A stretch of DNA of 64,000 nucleotides from Roseburia sp. (GTDB lineage Bacteria > Bacillota > Clostridia > Lachnospirales > Lachnospiraceae): the NCBI GenBank assembly GCA_019421345.1, contig JAHZFL010000013.1:1-64000 (forward strand), in the 5' to 3' direction. The translations under genes were made by a program, and so were the position numbers. Below, piece after piece: positions 7,893-15,761 of this stretch. Position 1 is the stretch's first letter. The number at the start of each line of letters is the position of its first letter. Under the pieces are notes generated by a model. It had not been told where the DNA came from. It did not search any database and was given only the letters and a program-made list of their open reading frames with translations.

Positions 7893-8783
7893 ATGTCTAT
7901 TTTTAAGGGAGCTGGTGTGGCGATCGTTACACCGATGAAAGAAAATGAGGATGTTGATTACGAAAAGCTGGAGGAGCTGATCGACTGGCAGATCGCGCAG
8001 GGAACAGACTGTATCGTGATCACAGGAACGACAGGGGAGAGCTCGACACTTACGACCGAGGAGCATACGAAGGTGATCGAGGCAGCGGTAAGATTTACCA
8101 AACATCGTGTTCCGGTAGTTGCTGGAACAGGCTCAAACTGTACGAGAGAGGCGATCCATCTTTCGCAGGAGGCAGAGCGTGTAGGAGCGGATGGTTTGCT
8201 GGCAGTCACTCCGTATTACAATAAGGCGACGCAGGGCGGATTGATCCGTTATTATACAGAGCTTGCAGCGTCGGTAAAGCTTCCGATCATTATGTATAAT
8301 GTGCCGGGGCGAACGGGCTGCAATATTCTGCCGGAGACGGCGGCAGAGCTGTTTCATCATGTAGAAAATATTGTAGGGCTCAAGGAAGCGACAGGAAATG
8401 TGGCGCAGGCGGTTCGGACCATGTATCTGACCGATGGAAAGCTTGACCTTTATTCCGGTGAGGATGGCATCGTCGTTCCGTTAATGGCGATCGGCGCCGT
8501 GGGCGTTATTTCCGTATGGTCGAATATCGCGCCCAAAGACGTGCATGAAATGTGCGCGGCGTTTGCGGCAGGCGATGTGGTGCGGGCAATGCAGATGCAG
8601 CTTGCCGCGCAGCCGCTGATCGACGCTCTTTTTTGTGAGGTAAATCCGATCCCGGTTAAGAAAGCGTTGAATTTGATGGGAAAAGAGGTCGGAGCGCTTC
8701 GTTCTCCGCTGACGGAGATGACGGAAGAAAACGCGGCAAGGCTTGCGCAGGCAATGCGCGATTACGGGATTAAGCTGGCATAG
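7893..8783 (+). CDS. dapA: 4-hydroxy-tetrahydrodipicolinate synthase
   Basis: Condenses pyruvate with aspartate semialdehyde, the first committed step of diaminopimelate and lysine synthesis. The 296-residue TIM barrel shows TGTTGES at about 44-50, the catalytic Tyr in YNVPGRTG near residue 133 and the Schiff-base Lys in GLKEATGN near 161. I start at ATG 7893, 7 bp after GGAGG (7881-7885); the ATG at 7887 is too close to that site. It is the first gene after the lysine riboswitch, about 550 bases from the aptamer, and is followed by dapB. Length and motifs are normal for the family. Confidence 0.96.
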   Translation: MSIFKGAGVAIVTPMKENEDVDYEKLEELIDWQIAQGTDCIVITGTTGESSTLTTEEHTKVIEAAVRFTKHRVPVVAGTGSNCTREAIHLSQEAERVGADGLLAVTPYYNKATQGGLIRYYTELAASVKLPIIMYNVPGRTGCNILPETAAELFHHVENIVGLKEATGNVAQAVRTMYLTDGKLDLYSGEDGIVVPLMAIGAVGVISVWSNIAPKDVHEMCAAFAAGDVVRAMQMQLAAQPLIDALFCEVNPIPVKKALNLMGKEVGALRSPLTEMTEENAARLAQAMRDYGIKLA

Positions 8784-8800
8784 CGCAGGGCTGCACTCGT

Positions 8801-8841
8801 TTTTATTTTATTAGGAGACTTTGGCTCCTAATAAAATAAAA
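8801..8841. repeat. Large palindrome between dapA and dapB
   Basis: A perfect 17-bp stem, TTTTATTTTATTAGGAG (8801-8817) with its complement at 8825-8841. It is followed by AGCGCTCCGCAAGGAAAG, which looks like a diverged form of the repeat A core. It may act as a weak terminator or processing site between dapA and dapB, or be a degenerate repeat A copy. The remaining 120 bp before dapB show only the dapB ribosome site. Confidence 0.65.
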
Positions 8842-8963
8842 GCGCTCCGCAAGGAAAGTACGTTATCGGAACAGAGGCATTTTGGGAGTTTTTCGAGCGA
8901 AACTTTGCTTTACATAGAGGCGGCAAAAGTATCATGTGAGTCGTTGGTTAGGAGGAAAACAGA

Positions 8964-9728
8964 ATGATAAAGGTAATCATGCATGGATGTAACGGGAGGA
9001 TGGGACAAGTTATTTCGGAAATCTGCAGAGAGGACCCGAATGTCGAGATTGTAGCGGGTATAGACCTCCACGGCGGTGCTGCAAACGACTATCCGGTATT
9101 TGCCAATATTTCTCTCTGCGATGTGAAGGCAGACGTCATTATTGATTTTTCCAATGCACAGGCAGTGGATGATCTGCTCATTTACAGTGTCGAAAAGCAG
9201 ATCCCTGTTGTACTTTGTACAACAGGGCTTACAAAGGAGCAGCTTGTGCAGGTAGAGAAGGCTTCTTTGCAGACAGCAATTTTAAAGTCCGCGAATATGT
9301 CGCTTGGCATCAATCTTTTGCTGGAATTGCTCGGTCAGGCGGCAGCGACGCTCACATCGGCAGGCTTTGACATAGAAATTGTAGAAAAGCATCATAATCA
9401 GAAGGTGGATGCTCCCAGCGGAACAGCACTTGCACTGGCGGATGCGATGAACGATGTGCTTTTGGATGCGTATAGCTATAAATATGACAGGAGTACCGAG
9501 CGAAAAAAGCGGGAAAAATATGAGATTGGAATTTCTGCGGTGCGTGGGGGAAGCATTGTCGGGGAGCATGAGGTTATTTTTGCAGGCTTGGATGAGGTGC
9601 TTACGTTTAAGCACACGGCATATTCCAGAAGTGTGTTTGGCAAGGGAGCGGTGGAGGCCGCCAAATTCCTTGCAGGGAAGCCGGTGGGCTTTTACGATAT
9701 GCAGGATGTCATCAGAGCGCAGCGTTAA
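8964..9728 (+). CDS. dapB: 4-hydroxy-tetrahydrodipicolinate reductase
   Basis: Reduces the dapA product with NAD(P)H in the lysine/diaminopimelate pathway. The 254-residue protein begins with a Rossmann motif (GCNGRMGQ, residues 8-15) and has the substrate-binding signature EKHHNQKVDAPSGTAL at about residues 137-152, with the catalytic His pair and Lys. RGGSIVGEHEV and FGKGAVEAAKFL complete the family pattern. AGGAGGAAAACAGA precedes the ATG. The 180-bp gap to dapA holds a large palindrome, but the two genes are probably expressed together. Diaminopimelate decarboxylase is encoded separately at 20.5 kb. Confidence 0.96.
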   Translation: MIKVIMHGCNGRMGQVISEICREDPNVEIVAGIDLHGGAANDYPVFANISLCDVKADVIIDFSNAQAVDDLLIYSVEKQIPVVLCTTGLTKEQLVQVEKASLQTAILKSANMSLGINLLLELLGQAAATLTSAGFDIEIVEKHHNQKVDAPSGTALALADAMNDVLLDAYSYKYDRSTERKKREKYEIGISAVRGGSIVGEHEVIFAGLDEVLTFKHTAYSRSVFGKGAVEAAKFLAGKPVGFYDMQDVIRAQR

Positions 9729-9809
9729 GCTACTTGAAAAATACGCGGGAAAAGGTTATGATGCAAATGAAGCGGATCAGAAACAAAGGAGATTGAAAGG
9801 AAATAAGCT

Positions 9810-10637
9810 ATGTATATAGGAAATCATTTGTCAACGACAAAGGGCTATGCCGCGATGGGAAAAATGGCGGTGGAGCTTGGAGCAAATACATTTGCATTTT
9901 TTACAAGAAACCCGCGCGGCGGAAAGGCAAAGGAGATGATCCCGTCTGATGTGGAGGGGATGCTTGACATTACAAGGGAACGGCAGTTTGGCACGCTTGT
10001 GGCACATGCGCCGTACACAATGAATTTGTGCGCGGCAAAAGAGGACATCCGGCAGTTTTCAAGGGATATGATTGCCGACGATCTAAAGAGAATGGAGTAT
10101 ACGCCGGGAAACTATTATAATTTTCATCCGGGCTCTCATGTGGGGCAGGGGGCAGAGGAGGGCATCCGACTGATCGCGGAGACGTTAAATGAGGTGCTCA
10201 CACCGGACATGACCACGACGGTGCTGCTTGAGACGATGGCGGGCAAGGGAACTGAGGTCGGAAGAAGCTTTCAGGAGCTGCGCGCTATCATCGACCGGGT
10301 AGAACTCTCCGAGAAGCTTGGAATTTGTCTTGACACCTGCCATATCTGGGATGGCGGATATGATATTGTAAACCATTTGGATGAGGTGCTGGAGGAGTTT
10401 GACGCAGTGATTGGGCTGGAGCGTCTGCGTGCGGTACATTTTAATGACAGCATGAACGAGCGCGGCGCACATAAGGACAGACATGCCCGCATCGGGGAGG
10501 GACATATCGGACTGGAGGGAATGAAGCGCGTTGCAACTCATCCGCTGCTTGCCGGAAAGCCGTTTATCTTAGAGACGCCGAACGACGATGAAGGGTATAA
10601 GCGGGAGATTGCGTTGGTACGATCGTGGACAGAGTAA
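9810..10637 (+). CDS. nfo: Endonuclease IV (AP endonuclease)
   Basis: A 275-residue zinc-dependent AP endonuclease of DNA base-excision repair. Typical metal-site motifs are present: AHAPYTMNL near residue 66, NFHPGSHVGQG near 109, LLETMAGKG near 139, LDTCHIWDGGYD near 172 and HFNDSMNERGAHKDRHARIGEGHIG in overlapping blocks near 210. FILETPN closes the barrel. The start (9810) follows AAAGGAAAT. It is 81 bp downstream of dapB on the same strand and may share its transcript; there is no functional link to lysine synthesis. The gene is intact and of normal length. Confidence 0.95.
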   Translation: MYIGNHLSTTKGYAAMGKMAVELGANTFAFFTRNPRGGKAKEMIPSDVEGMLDITRERQFGTLVAHAPYTMNLCAAKEDIRQFSRDMIADDLKRMEYTPGNYYNFHPGSHVGQGAEEGIRLIAETLNEVLTPDMTTTVLLETMAGKGTEVGRSFQELRAIIDRVELSEKLGICLDTCHIWDGGYDIVNHLDEVLEEFDAVIGLERLRAVHFNDSMNERGAHKDRHARIGEGHIGLEGMKRVATHPLLAGKPFILETPNDDEGYKREIALVRSWTE

Positions 10638-10642
10638 ATTTT

Positions 10643-10670
10643 ATTAACGTAAGGGTAGTTTGTGAAGCGT
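10643..10670 (+). repeat. Dispersed repeat family B, degenerate copy
   Basis: TTAACGTAAGGGTAGTT followed by TGTGAAGCGTGG resembles the better copies at 31163, 46928 and 56519 (consensus TAACATAAGAGT, about 4 bases, CGCGAAGCGTG). Orientation is the same as the other copies. Confidence 0.5.
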
Positions 10671-10771
10671 GGATCGAAGTTTGCATGTTTTCAATACATC
10701 ATTTGACAGAAGTGTCATTTTAAGAATTAGAGAAAGTCAATATAGTAGTTTCGATGAAAAAATGATTGAAA

Positions 10772-10813
10772 TAAAAGCAGCAATTGCTCTAAAAGGGGTG
10801 ATTGCTGCTTTTA
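10772..10813. terminator. Hairpin, possible terminator
   Basis: TAAAAGCAGCAAT (10772-10784) pairs perfectly with ATTGCTGCTTTTA (10801-10813), 16-nt loop. Its distance from nfo (135 bp) leaves open which transcript it ends. Confidence 0.7.
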
Positions 10814-10873
10814 TACGCTTGAAGTAAAATGAAGCATGATAGTCAAAAATTCTGAAAAAATAGCAAGGTTTTC

Positions 10874-10902
10874 TTGACAATCAAAAACTATAAATGTATT
10901 GT
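10874..10902 (+). promoter_or_regulatory. Promoter of the broken peptide gene
   Basis: TTGACA (10874-10879), 17-bp spacer, TATTGT (10897-10902). An AAGGAG ribosome site starts about 15 bases after the -10 box and the ATG at 10929 follows it, so the leader would be very short. Confidence 0.65.
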
Positions 10903-10928
10903 ATTAGTAAATAAAAAAGGAGAAGCTA

Positions 10929-11110
10929 ATGAGATTGCCGGTTGTCTGGCTGTTGCAGCAGGTGTAAGTATTACGGTTGCATTGCTCATTACGAGTACAT
11001 GTGTTGCTTCTTGTCCGGCTGTAGTTCCAATTTGTGCAGAATGAATTACAGATACAGGTTCTATTGGTGCGGCAGATGTTGCAGCACTTGTGAAATGTTT
11101 TGATAACTAG
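10929..11110 (+). pseudogene. Remnant of a small Cys-rich, bacteriocin-like peptide gene
   Basis: The ATG at 10929, well placed behind AAGGAG, opens only a 12-codon frame. The next frame over (GAG at 10931 onward) reads EIAGCLAVAAGVSITVALL, then ITSTCVASCPAVVPICAE, a TGA at 11042-11044, and ITDTGSIGAADVAALVKCF before a TAG at 11108. The hydrophobic, Ser/Thr/Cys-rich sequence with an EIAG-like segment before the first Cys resembles lanthipeptide or other bacteriocin precursors. The TAG abuts the GGAGGGG site of the thioredoxin-like gene, suggesting the whole frame was once translated. One missing base after the ATG and the TGA are the visible lesions. The family assignment is tentative; a sequencing error, or decoding of TGA as selenocysteine, is possible but not supported. 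Confidence 0.5.
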
Positions 11111-11121
11111 GAGGGGCGTAA

Positions 11122-11571
11122 TTGGAAAAATCGCTGTTAATAAAAAAATTACTATATGTTATCATTGTCTCCCTTGTAGGTGTCATTGCAATTTTGACAG
11201 TGCCATACATGTTTAAGAAAACAGCTTCTAATGGAGTTGTATATATTGGGTATGAGGAACTGCTGGAAAAACTTGAGGGTGAGGAGAGTTTTTTATTAAT
11301 CATAAGCAGGGAAGACTGTCCAGATTGCAGGGTGCTAAAAGAGGACATAGAAAATAATAATAAAAATACCAAGTATAAGTATGATATTTTTGAATATGAA
11401 ATTGGTCATGGTGAAAATGCAGGTACAGAACTGGAAAGTATTTTTCCAGAATTTGTTCTCGTTCCTTATGTCTGTTTTGTTCGCGATGGTGATGTGACCA
11501 AATATGATGGGCAGATAAATTCATCTGGAATTAACGAATGGTTAGATACGATCAACAATTTCACAGACTGA
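11122..11571 (+). CDS. Membrane-anchored thioredoxin-like protein, possible bacteriocin accessory protein
   Basis: A 149-residue protein starting at TTG (11122), five bases after GGAGGGG. Residues 8-30 form one hydrophobic membrane anchor; the rest is a thioredoxin-like domain with the redox motif CPDC (about residues 65-68) in an IISREDCPDC context and a VPYVCFVRDG strand near residue 113 in the place of the usual cis-Pro loop. Such anchored thioredoxin-like proteins often accompany bacteriocin genes and help disulfide formation. It lies 11 bp after a broken Cys-rich peptide frame, which fits this role. Fold and anchor are clear; the partner is inference. Codon use here is more AT-rich than in the housekeeping neighbours. 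Confidence 0.7.
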   Translation: MEKSLLIKKLLYVIIVSLVGVIAILTVPYMFKKTASNGVVYIGYEELLEKLEGEESFLLIISREDCPDCRVLKEDIENNNKNTKYKYDIFEYEIGHGENAGTELESIFPEFVLVPYVCFVRDGDVTKYDGQINSSGINEWLDTINNFTD

Positions 11572-11578
11572 TATTTTT

Positions 11579-11610
11579 GGAGCAATCTGATGTATAGGTT
11601 GCTCCTTTTA
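11579..11610 (+). terminator. Terminator after the thioredoxin-like gene
   Basis: GGAGCAA (11579-11585) pairs with TTGCTCC (11599-11605), followed by TTTTA. Confidence 0.75.
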
Positions 11611-11643
11611 TGTGTTTGGCAGGGAAAACAGAGTAAATTTTAT

Positions 11644-11672
11644 TTGCATTTTTTAGTGAGGTGTGCTACAAT
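11644..11672 (+). promoter_or_regulatory. Promoter of the structured RNA
   Basis: TTGCAT (11644-11649), exactly 17 bp, TACAAT (11667-11672). Predicted start of transcription about 11679. No open frame begins downstream before the terminator at 11953-11984. Confidence 0.7.
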
Positions 11673-11678
11673 CAAGCT

Positions 11679-11984
11679 TACATGAATACGAAAGAGTTTT
11701 CATGCAAATATTTGCCCACCAAGGAATTGGTTAAGCCCATACGGACAGGCGGGGCAGCTGCCGATTGTGGCGATGAGCCACGTTATTGATTGAGTTAGAA
11801 GCTCAAATTTTATAAGTATCACTTGTGAAACGGTCAATAAAGCGTAGGATTAGCAAATATTTGCTGGCGGAAGTGCTGGGTAAGACTCTAAAGGGTGTTT
11901 GATAAAATGATTGAACATCATGCGCAAATAGGACGAGGTTAGATATAGAAAGACAGGTGATAGTGTGACTATTGCCTGTTTTTT
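11679..11984 (+). ncRNA. Structured noncoding RNA candidate (raiA-motif-like)
   Basis: A transcription unit of about 300 bases with its own promoter and terminator but no credible reading frame. Several stems are visible: CATGAA/TTCATG (11681-11704), a closing helix between two copies of GCAAATATTTGC (11704 and 11852), CCAA/TTGG, GTGGC/GCCAC, TTGAG/CTCAA, and a long-range TTATTGA/TCAATAA pair enclosing the last hairpin. The central block TTAAGCCCATACGGACAGG and GCGGGGCAGCTGCC has the look of a highly conserved RNA core and, from memory, recalls the raiA RNA motif of Firmicutes; that name is a hypothesis. The downstream polyamine operon starts 140 bp after the terminator and need not be controlled by it. 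Confidence 0.6.
11953..11984 (+). terminator. Terminator of the structured RNA
   Basis: ACAGGTGATAG (11953-11963) pairs with CTATTGCCTGT (11969-11979), one G-T pair, 5-nt loop, then six T. Confidence 0.85.
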
Positions 11985-12013
11985 GCTTTGATCGGAAGCT
12001 TCATTCCTGTCGG

Positions 12014-12070
12014 GCAAAACCCTCCGGGGAACGCACTGCGGCAGAAAGGAAATTTGTCGCAAATGCGACC
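12014..12070 (+). repeat. Dispersed repeat family A, copy 3
   Basis: Core CAAAACCCTCCGGGGAACGC followed by ACTGCGGCAGAAAGGAAA and TTTGTCGCAAATGCGACC. The leading hairpin is reduced here. It lies between the structured RNA terminator and the polyamine operon, directly upstream of the speA ribosome site. Confidence 0.8.
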
Positions 12071-12124
12071 CGTCACAGGCGTAACATTGCGTTCGCGAAA
12101 GATATGGAAATATGGAGGTTTATC

Positions 12125-13594
12125 ATGGAAAAGAATCCACAGATGCGTGCCCCGGTGTACGAGGCGCTGGAAAAATTAAAAAAGCGGCGCGTCGTACCGT
12201 TTGATGTGCCGGGACACAAGAGAGGGCGCGGAAACCCCGAATTAGCAGAGCTTTTGGGGGAAAAGTGCATGAGTCTTGATGTAAATTCCATGAAGCCTCT
12301 TGACAATCTCTGCCATCCCGTCTCTGTGATCAAGGAGGCGGAGGAGCTGGCGGCGGAAGCATTCCGTGCGGATCATGCTTTTTTTATGGTGGGGGGAACG
12401 ACCGCCGCTGTACAGAGCATGGTTCTGTCAGTCTGCCGTGCCGGAGACAAGATTATTTTGCCGCGCAATGTGCATAAGAGTGTCATCAATGCGCTTGTGC
12501 TCTGCGGTGCGATCCCGGTTTATGTCAATCCCGAGGTGGATAAGCGGCTTGGCATTTCACTCGGTATGGAGGTTTCCGAGGTGGAGCGCGCCATACTGGA
12601 CAATCCGGGGGCAGTCGCGGTATTGGTCAACAATCCGACTTACTACGGTATCTGCTCGGATATGCGCTCGATCGTAAAGCTGGCGCACGAGCACGAGATG
12701 CTCGTGCTCGTCGACGAGGCGCATGGAACGCATCTGTATTTCGGTGAAAATCTTCCGGTTGCGGCGATGGACGCCGGGGCGGATATGGCGGCTGTTTCGA
12801 TGCATAAATCGGGAGGAAGCCTGACGCAGAGCTCCCTGCTTTTGACGGGGAAAAATGTCAACTGGGAATATGTCAGTCAGATCATCAATCTGATGCAGAC
12901 GACGAGCGCGTCGTATCTTTTGATGTCGAGCCTTGATATTTCAAGGAGAAATCTGGCGCTGCGCGGACGAGAATCCTTTGCGAAGGTGGCGCAGATGGCG
13001 GAGTACGCCAGAGAGGAGATCAACAATATCGGCGGTTATTATGCATATGGCAAGGATCTGGTAAACGGCGGCAGCGTCTACGATTTCGATGTGACAAAGA
13101 TGTCTGTCTATACCAGAGACATCGGACTTGCGGGGATCGAGGTCTATGACCTGCTGCGTGATGAGTATGACATACAGATCGAGCTTGGAGATATTGCAAA
13201 TATCCTTGCCTATATTTCCATCGGTGACCGGATTCAGGACATCGAGCGGCTGGTGGGGGCGCTTGCGGATATTAAGAGACTCTATTCCAAAGACCCGGCG
13301 ACGATGTTAAATACGGAATATATCAATCCGACGGTACTTGTTTCACCGCAGGCGGCGTTTTATTCCGAGAAGAAATGTATGCCGATTCGGGAGACGGCGG
13401 GCAGCGTCTGCGGAGAGTTTGTGATGTGCTATCCGCCGGGGATACCGATTTTGGCGCCGGGCGAGATGATCACGCCGGAGATTATTGACTATATTGTATA
13501 TGCGAAGGAAAAGGGCTGTTCTATGCAGGGAACGGAAGACCCGGACGTTGAGTACCTGAATGTGCTGGTAGATGACAGGCAGGTATGGAAATAG
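12125..13594 (+). CDS. speA: Arginine decarboxylase (PLP-dependent, Orn/Lys/Arg decarboxylase family)
   Basis: A 489-residue fold-type I decarboxylase. The N terminus has the substrate-side motif DVPGHKRGRG (about residues 27-36), VDEAHGTHL (196-204) carries the PLP-binding Asp, and SMHKSGG has the PLP Lys (about 228). Size fits the short Firmicutes SpeA/YaaO group. GGAGG (12114-12118) sits 6 bp before the ATG; the longer in-frame upstream extension lacks a ribosome site and overlaps a repeat. Because agmatine deiminase and N-carbamoylputrescine amidase genes follow in the same operon, arginine is the most likely substrate (giving agmatine); lysine or ornithine remain possible from sequence alone. 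Confidence 0.9.
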   Translation: MEKNPQMRAPVYEALEKLKKRRVVPFDVPGHKRGRGNPELAELLGEKCMSLDVNSMKPLDNLCHPVSVIKEAEELAAEAFRADHAFFMVGGTTAAVQSMVLSVCRAGDKIILPRNVHKSVINALVLCGAIPVYVNPEVDKRLGISLGMEVSEVERAILDNPGAVAVLVNNPTYYGICSDMRSIVKLAHEHEMLVLVDEAHGTHLYFGENLPVAAMDAGADMAAVSMHKSGGSLTQSSLLLTGKNVNWEYVSQIINLMQTTSASYLLMSSLDISRRNLALRGRESFAKVAQMAEYAREEINNIGGYYAYGKDLVNGGSVYDFDVTKMSVYTRDIGLAGIEVYDLLRDEYDIQIELGDIANILAYISIGDRIQDIERLVGALADIKRLYSKDPATMLNTEYINPTVLVSPQAAFYSEKKCMPIRETAGSVCGEFVMCYPPGIPILAPGEMITPEIIDYIVYAKEKGCSMQGTEDPDVEYLNVLVDDRQVWK

Positions 13595-13607
13595 AGGAGG
13601 AAGGGCA

Positions 13608-14468
13608 GTGGAGCTTTGGTTTTCAGATTATCATACGGATCAGGTTCAGGTGTCCGTGAAGGTGGAAAAGCAGTTATTTGGACAGGAGACGGATTTTCAG
13701 CGCATTGACGTGTTTGATTCTAAGGAATTTGGACGTTTCCTAAGCTCGGACGGCAGCATCGTTTTTTCGGAAAAGGACGAGTTTGTTTATGATGAAATGA
13801 TCGTGCATGTGCCGATGGCAGTACATCCGCAGGTAAAGCGGGTGCTTGTCATCGGCGGCGGGGACGGAGGTGTGGCGCGTGAGCTTTCCTATTACAAGGA
13901 GATTGCGCAGATTGATGTGGTTGAGCCGGATCGCGTTTTTGTGGAGGTCTGTAAGGAGTTTTTTCCTGATAACGCGTGCGGTCTTATGGATGAACGCGTC
14001 AATATTTATTATGAGGACGGACTTCGCTTTCTTCGTACCAAGCATGACGCATATGATCTGATCATCAACGATGCGATCGATCCGCTGGGACATACGGCAG
14101 GACTTTTTACAAAGGAATTTTATGGAAATTGCTACCGTGCCTTAAAAGAGGATGGGATCATGGTGTACCAGCACGGAAGCCCTTTTTATGACGAGGATGA
14201 GGAGTCCTGTCGTGTCATGCACCGGAAGGCAAGCCATAGCTTTCCGATCAGCCGTGTCTATCAGGCGCACATTCCGACCTGCTCGTCAGGGTACTGGCTG
14301 TTTGGCTTTGCATCAAAGAAGTATCATCCGCTTACGGATCTGGATACCGAGCGGTGGAAGAAGCGCGGCATAAAGACGTGGTATTACACGACAAATCTTC
14401 ACAAGGGGGCATTTATGCTGCCGAAATATGTGGAGGATATGCTGGAGGAAGAAGAAGGAAGAAGATAG
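13608..14468 (+). CDS. speE: Polyamine aminopropyltransferase (spermidine synthase-like)
   Basis: A 286-residue SpeE-family methyltransferase-fold protein. The GTG start at 13608 follows GGAGGAAGGG and gives the family N terminus (ELWFSDYHTDQVQ); an upstream ATG at 13572 would overlap speA. The nucleoside-binding motif VLVIGGGDGGVARE is at about residues 79-92, and the catalytic-loop Asp lies in NDAIDPLGHTAGLF, where the usual DSTDP.GP..GLF has changed to Ala-Ile and Gly-His. No S-adenosylmethionine decarboxylase gene is in the window, and carboxyspermidine-pathway genes follow, so this enzyme may use another aminopropyl donor. The family is certain, the exact reaction is not. Confidence 0.85.
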   Translation: MELWFSDYHTDQVQVSVKVEKQLFGQETDFQRIDVFDSKEFGRFLSSDGSIVFSEKDEFVYDEMIVHVPMAVHPQVKRVLVIGGGDGGVARELSYYKEIAQIDVVEPDRVFVEVCKEFFPDNACGLMDERVNIYYEDGLRFLRTKHDAYDLIINDAIDPLGHTAGLFTKEFYGNCYRALKEDGIMVYQHGSPFYDEDEESCRVMHRKASHSFPISRVYQAHIPTCSSGYWLFGFASKKYHPLTDLDTERWKKRGIKTWYYTTNLHKGAFMLPKYVEDMLEEEEGRR

Positions 14469-14480
14469 GAGGAAAAAACA

Positions 14481-15740
14481 GTGGGAAAATTATTGATTAT
14501 CGGATGCGGCGGAGTCGCAGGAGTTGCAATCCAAAAGTGCTGTCAGAACAGCAAAACTTTTTCGGAAATCTGCATTGCGAGCCGTACAAAGGAAAAATGC
14601 GATGCGCTCAAGGAGAAGCTTGAAAAGACAACAGATACGGTCATTACCACAGCAAAGGTGGACGCAGATCATGTCGATGAGTTGATCGCGCTGATCAAGG
14701 AGTATCAGCCGGATGCTGTCTTAAATGTGGCGCTTCCTTATCAGGATCTGACGATCATGGACGCGTGCCTTGCATGTAAGGTAGACTATATCGACACCGC
14801 AAACTATGAGCCGGAGGATACGGACGATCCGAAGTGGCGTGAGATTTATGAGAAACGCTGCATGGAGGAGGGATTTACGGCATACTTTGACTATTCCTGG
14901 CAGTGGGCATATCAGGAGCGCTTTCGGGAGGCAGGCATCACGGCGCTGCTCGGAAGCGGCTTTGATCCGGGTGTGACGAGCGTGTTTACCGCGTACGCCC
15001 TAAAGCATTACTTTGACGAGATCGACTACATTGACATCTTGGACTGCAACGGCGGCGATCACGGTTATCCGTTCGCGACCAACTTCAATCCGGAGGTCAA
15101 TCTGCGCGAGGTATCGGCAAACGGTTCTTACTGGGAGAACGGTCACTGGGTGGAGACCGAGCCGATGGAGATCAAGAGAGAGTATGATTTCCCACAGGTA
15201 GGGCAGAAGGATATGTACCTGCTTCACCACGAGGAGATCGAATCTCTGGCAAAGAATGTGCCGGGCGTGAAACGCATCCGTTTCTTTATGACCTTTGGAC
15301 AGAGCTACTTAACACATATGAAATGTCTGGAGAATGTCGGAATGTTATCGACCTCTCCGATTTCCTATGAGGGCAGAGAGATTGTTCCGATCCAGTTCCT
15401 GCGGGCGCTGCTGCCGGACCCGGCTTCGCTTGGACCAAGAACGGTCGGCAAGACAAATATCGGCTGCATTTTTACCGGAAAGAAGGACGGAAAGGAAAAG
15501 ACTGTCTACATCTATAACGTATGCGATCATCAGGAGTGCTACAAGGAGGTCGGCTCTCAGGCGATTTCCTACACCACGGGCGTGCCGGCGATGATCGGCG
15601 CTGCGCTTGTCGTGGACAAGGTCTGGGATAAGGACGGCGTATTCAATATTGAGGAGTTCGATCCGGACCCGTTTATGGAGATGTTAAATGAATACGGCTT
15701 GCCGTGGGTAGTCGACGAGAACCCGCAGATCGTAGAATAA
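14481..15740 (+). CDS. Carboxynorspermidine/carboxyspermidine synthase (saccharopine dehydrogenase family)
   Basis: A 419-residue NADPH-dependent reductase that in this family joins aspartate semialdehyde to a diamine (putrescine) as a Schiff base and reduces it to the carboxy-polyamine. The N-terminal Rossmann motif is LLIIGCGGVAGVA (residues 4-16). GSGFDPGVTSVFTAYA near residue 156 and DCNGGDHGYPFATNFNPE near 192 are typical of the carboxyspermidine dehydrogenase group. GTG start 14481 follows AGGAGGAAAAAACA. It lies 12 bp after the aminopropyltransferase gene and just before its partner decarboxylase, which makes the assignment strong. Aspartate semialdehyde is also the substrate of dapA nearby. 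Confidence 0.92.
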   Translation: MGKLLIIGCGGVAGVAIQKCCQNSKTFSEICIASRTKEKCDALKEKLEKTTDTVITTAKVDADHVDELIALIKEYQPDAVLNVALPYQDLTIMDACLACKVDYIDTANYEPEDTDDPKWREIYEKRCMEEGFTAYFDYSWQWAYQERFREAGITALLGSGFDPGVTSVFTAYALKHYFDEIDYIDILDCNGGDHGYPFATNFNPEVNLREVSANGSYWENGHWVETEPMEIKREYDFPQVGQKDMYLLHHEEIESLAKNVPGVKRIRFFMTFGQSYLTHMKCLENVGMLSTSPISYEGREIVPIQFLRALLPDPASLGPRTVGKTNIGCIFTGKKDGKEKTVYIYNVCDHQECYKEVGSQAISYTTGVPAMIGAALVVDKVWDKDGVFNIEEFDPDPFMEMLNEYGLPWVVDENPQIVE

Positions 15741-15761
15741 GAAAGAAAAGAGGTTTCGTGC

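Noticed and set aside
11042..11044. TGA as a possible selenocysteine codon
   Set aside because: No SECIS-like hairpin was evident directly downstream and the frame also lacks a proper start, so simple decay or sequencing error is more likely.
11679..11984. 6S RNA, tmRNA or riboswitch for the polyamine operon
   Set aside because: The conserved blocks of those RNAs are missing and the strong terminator plus 140-bp gap argue against a leader of speA.
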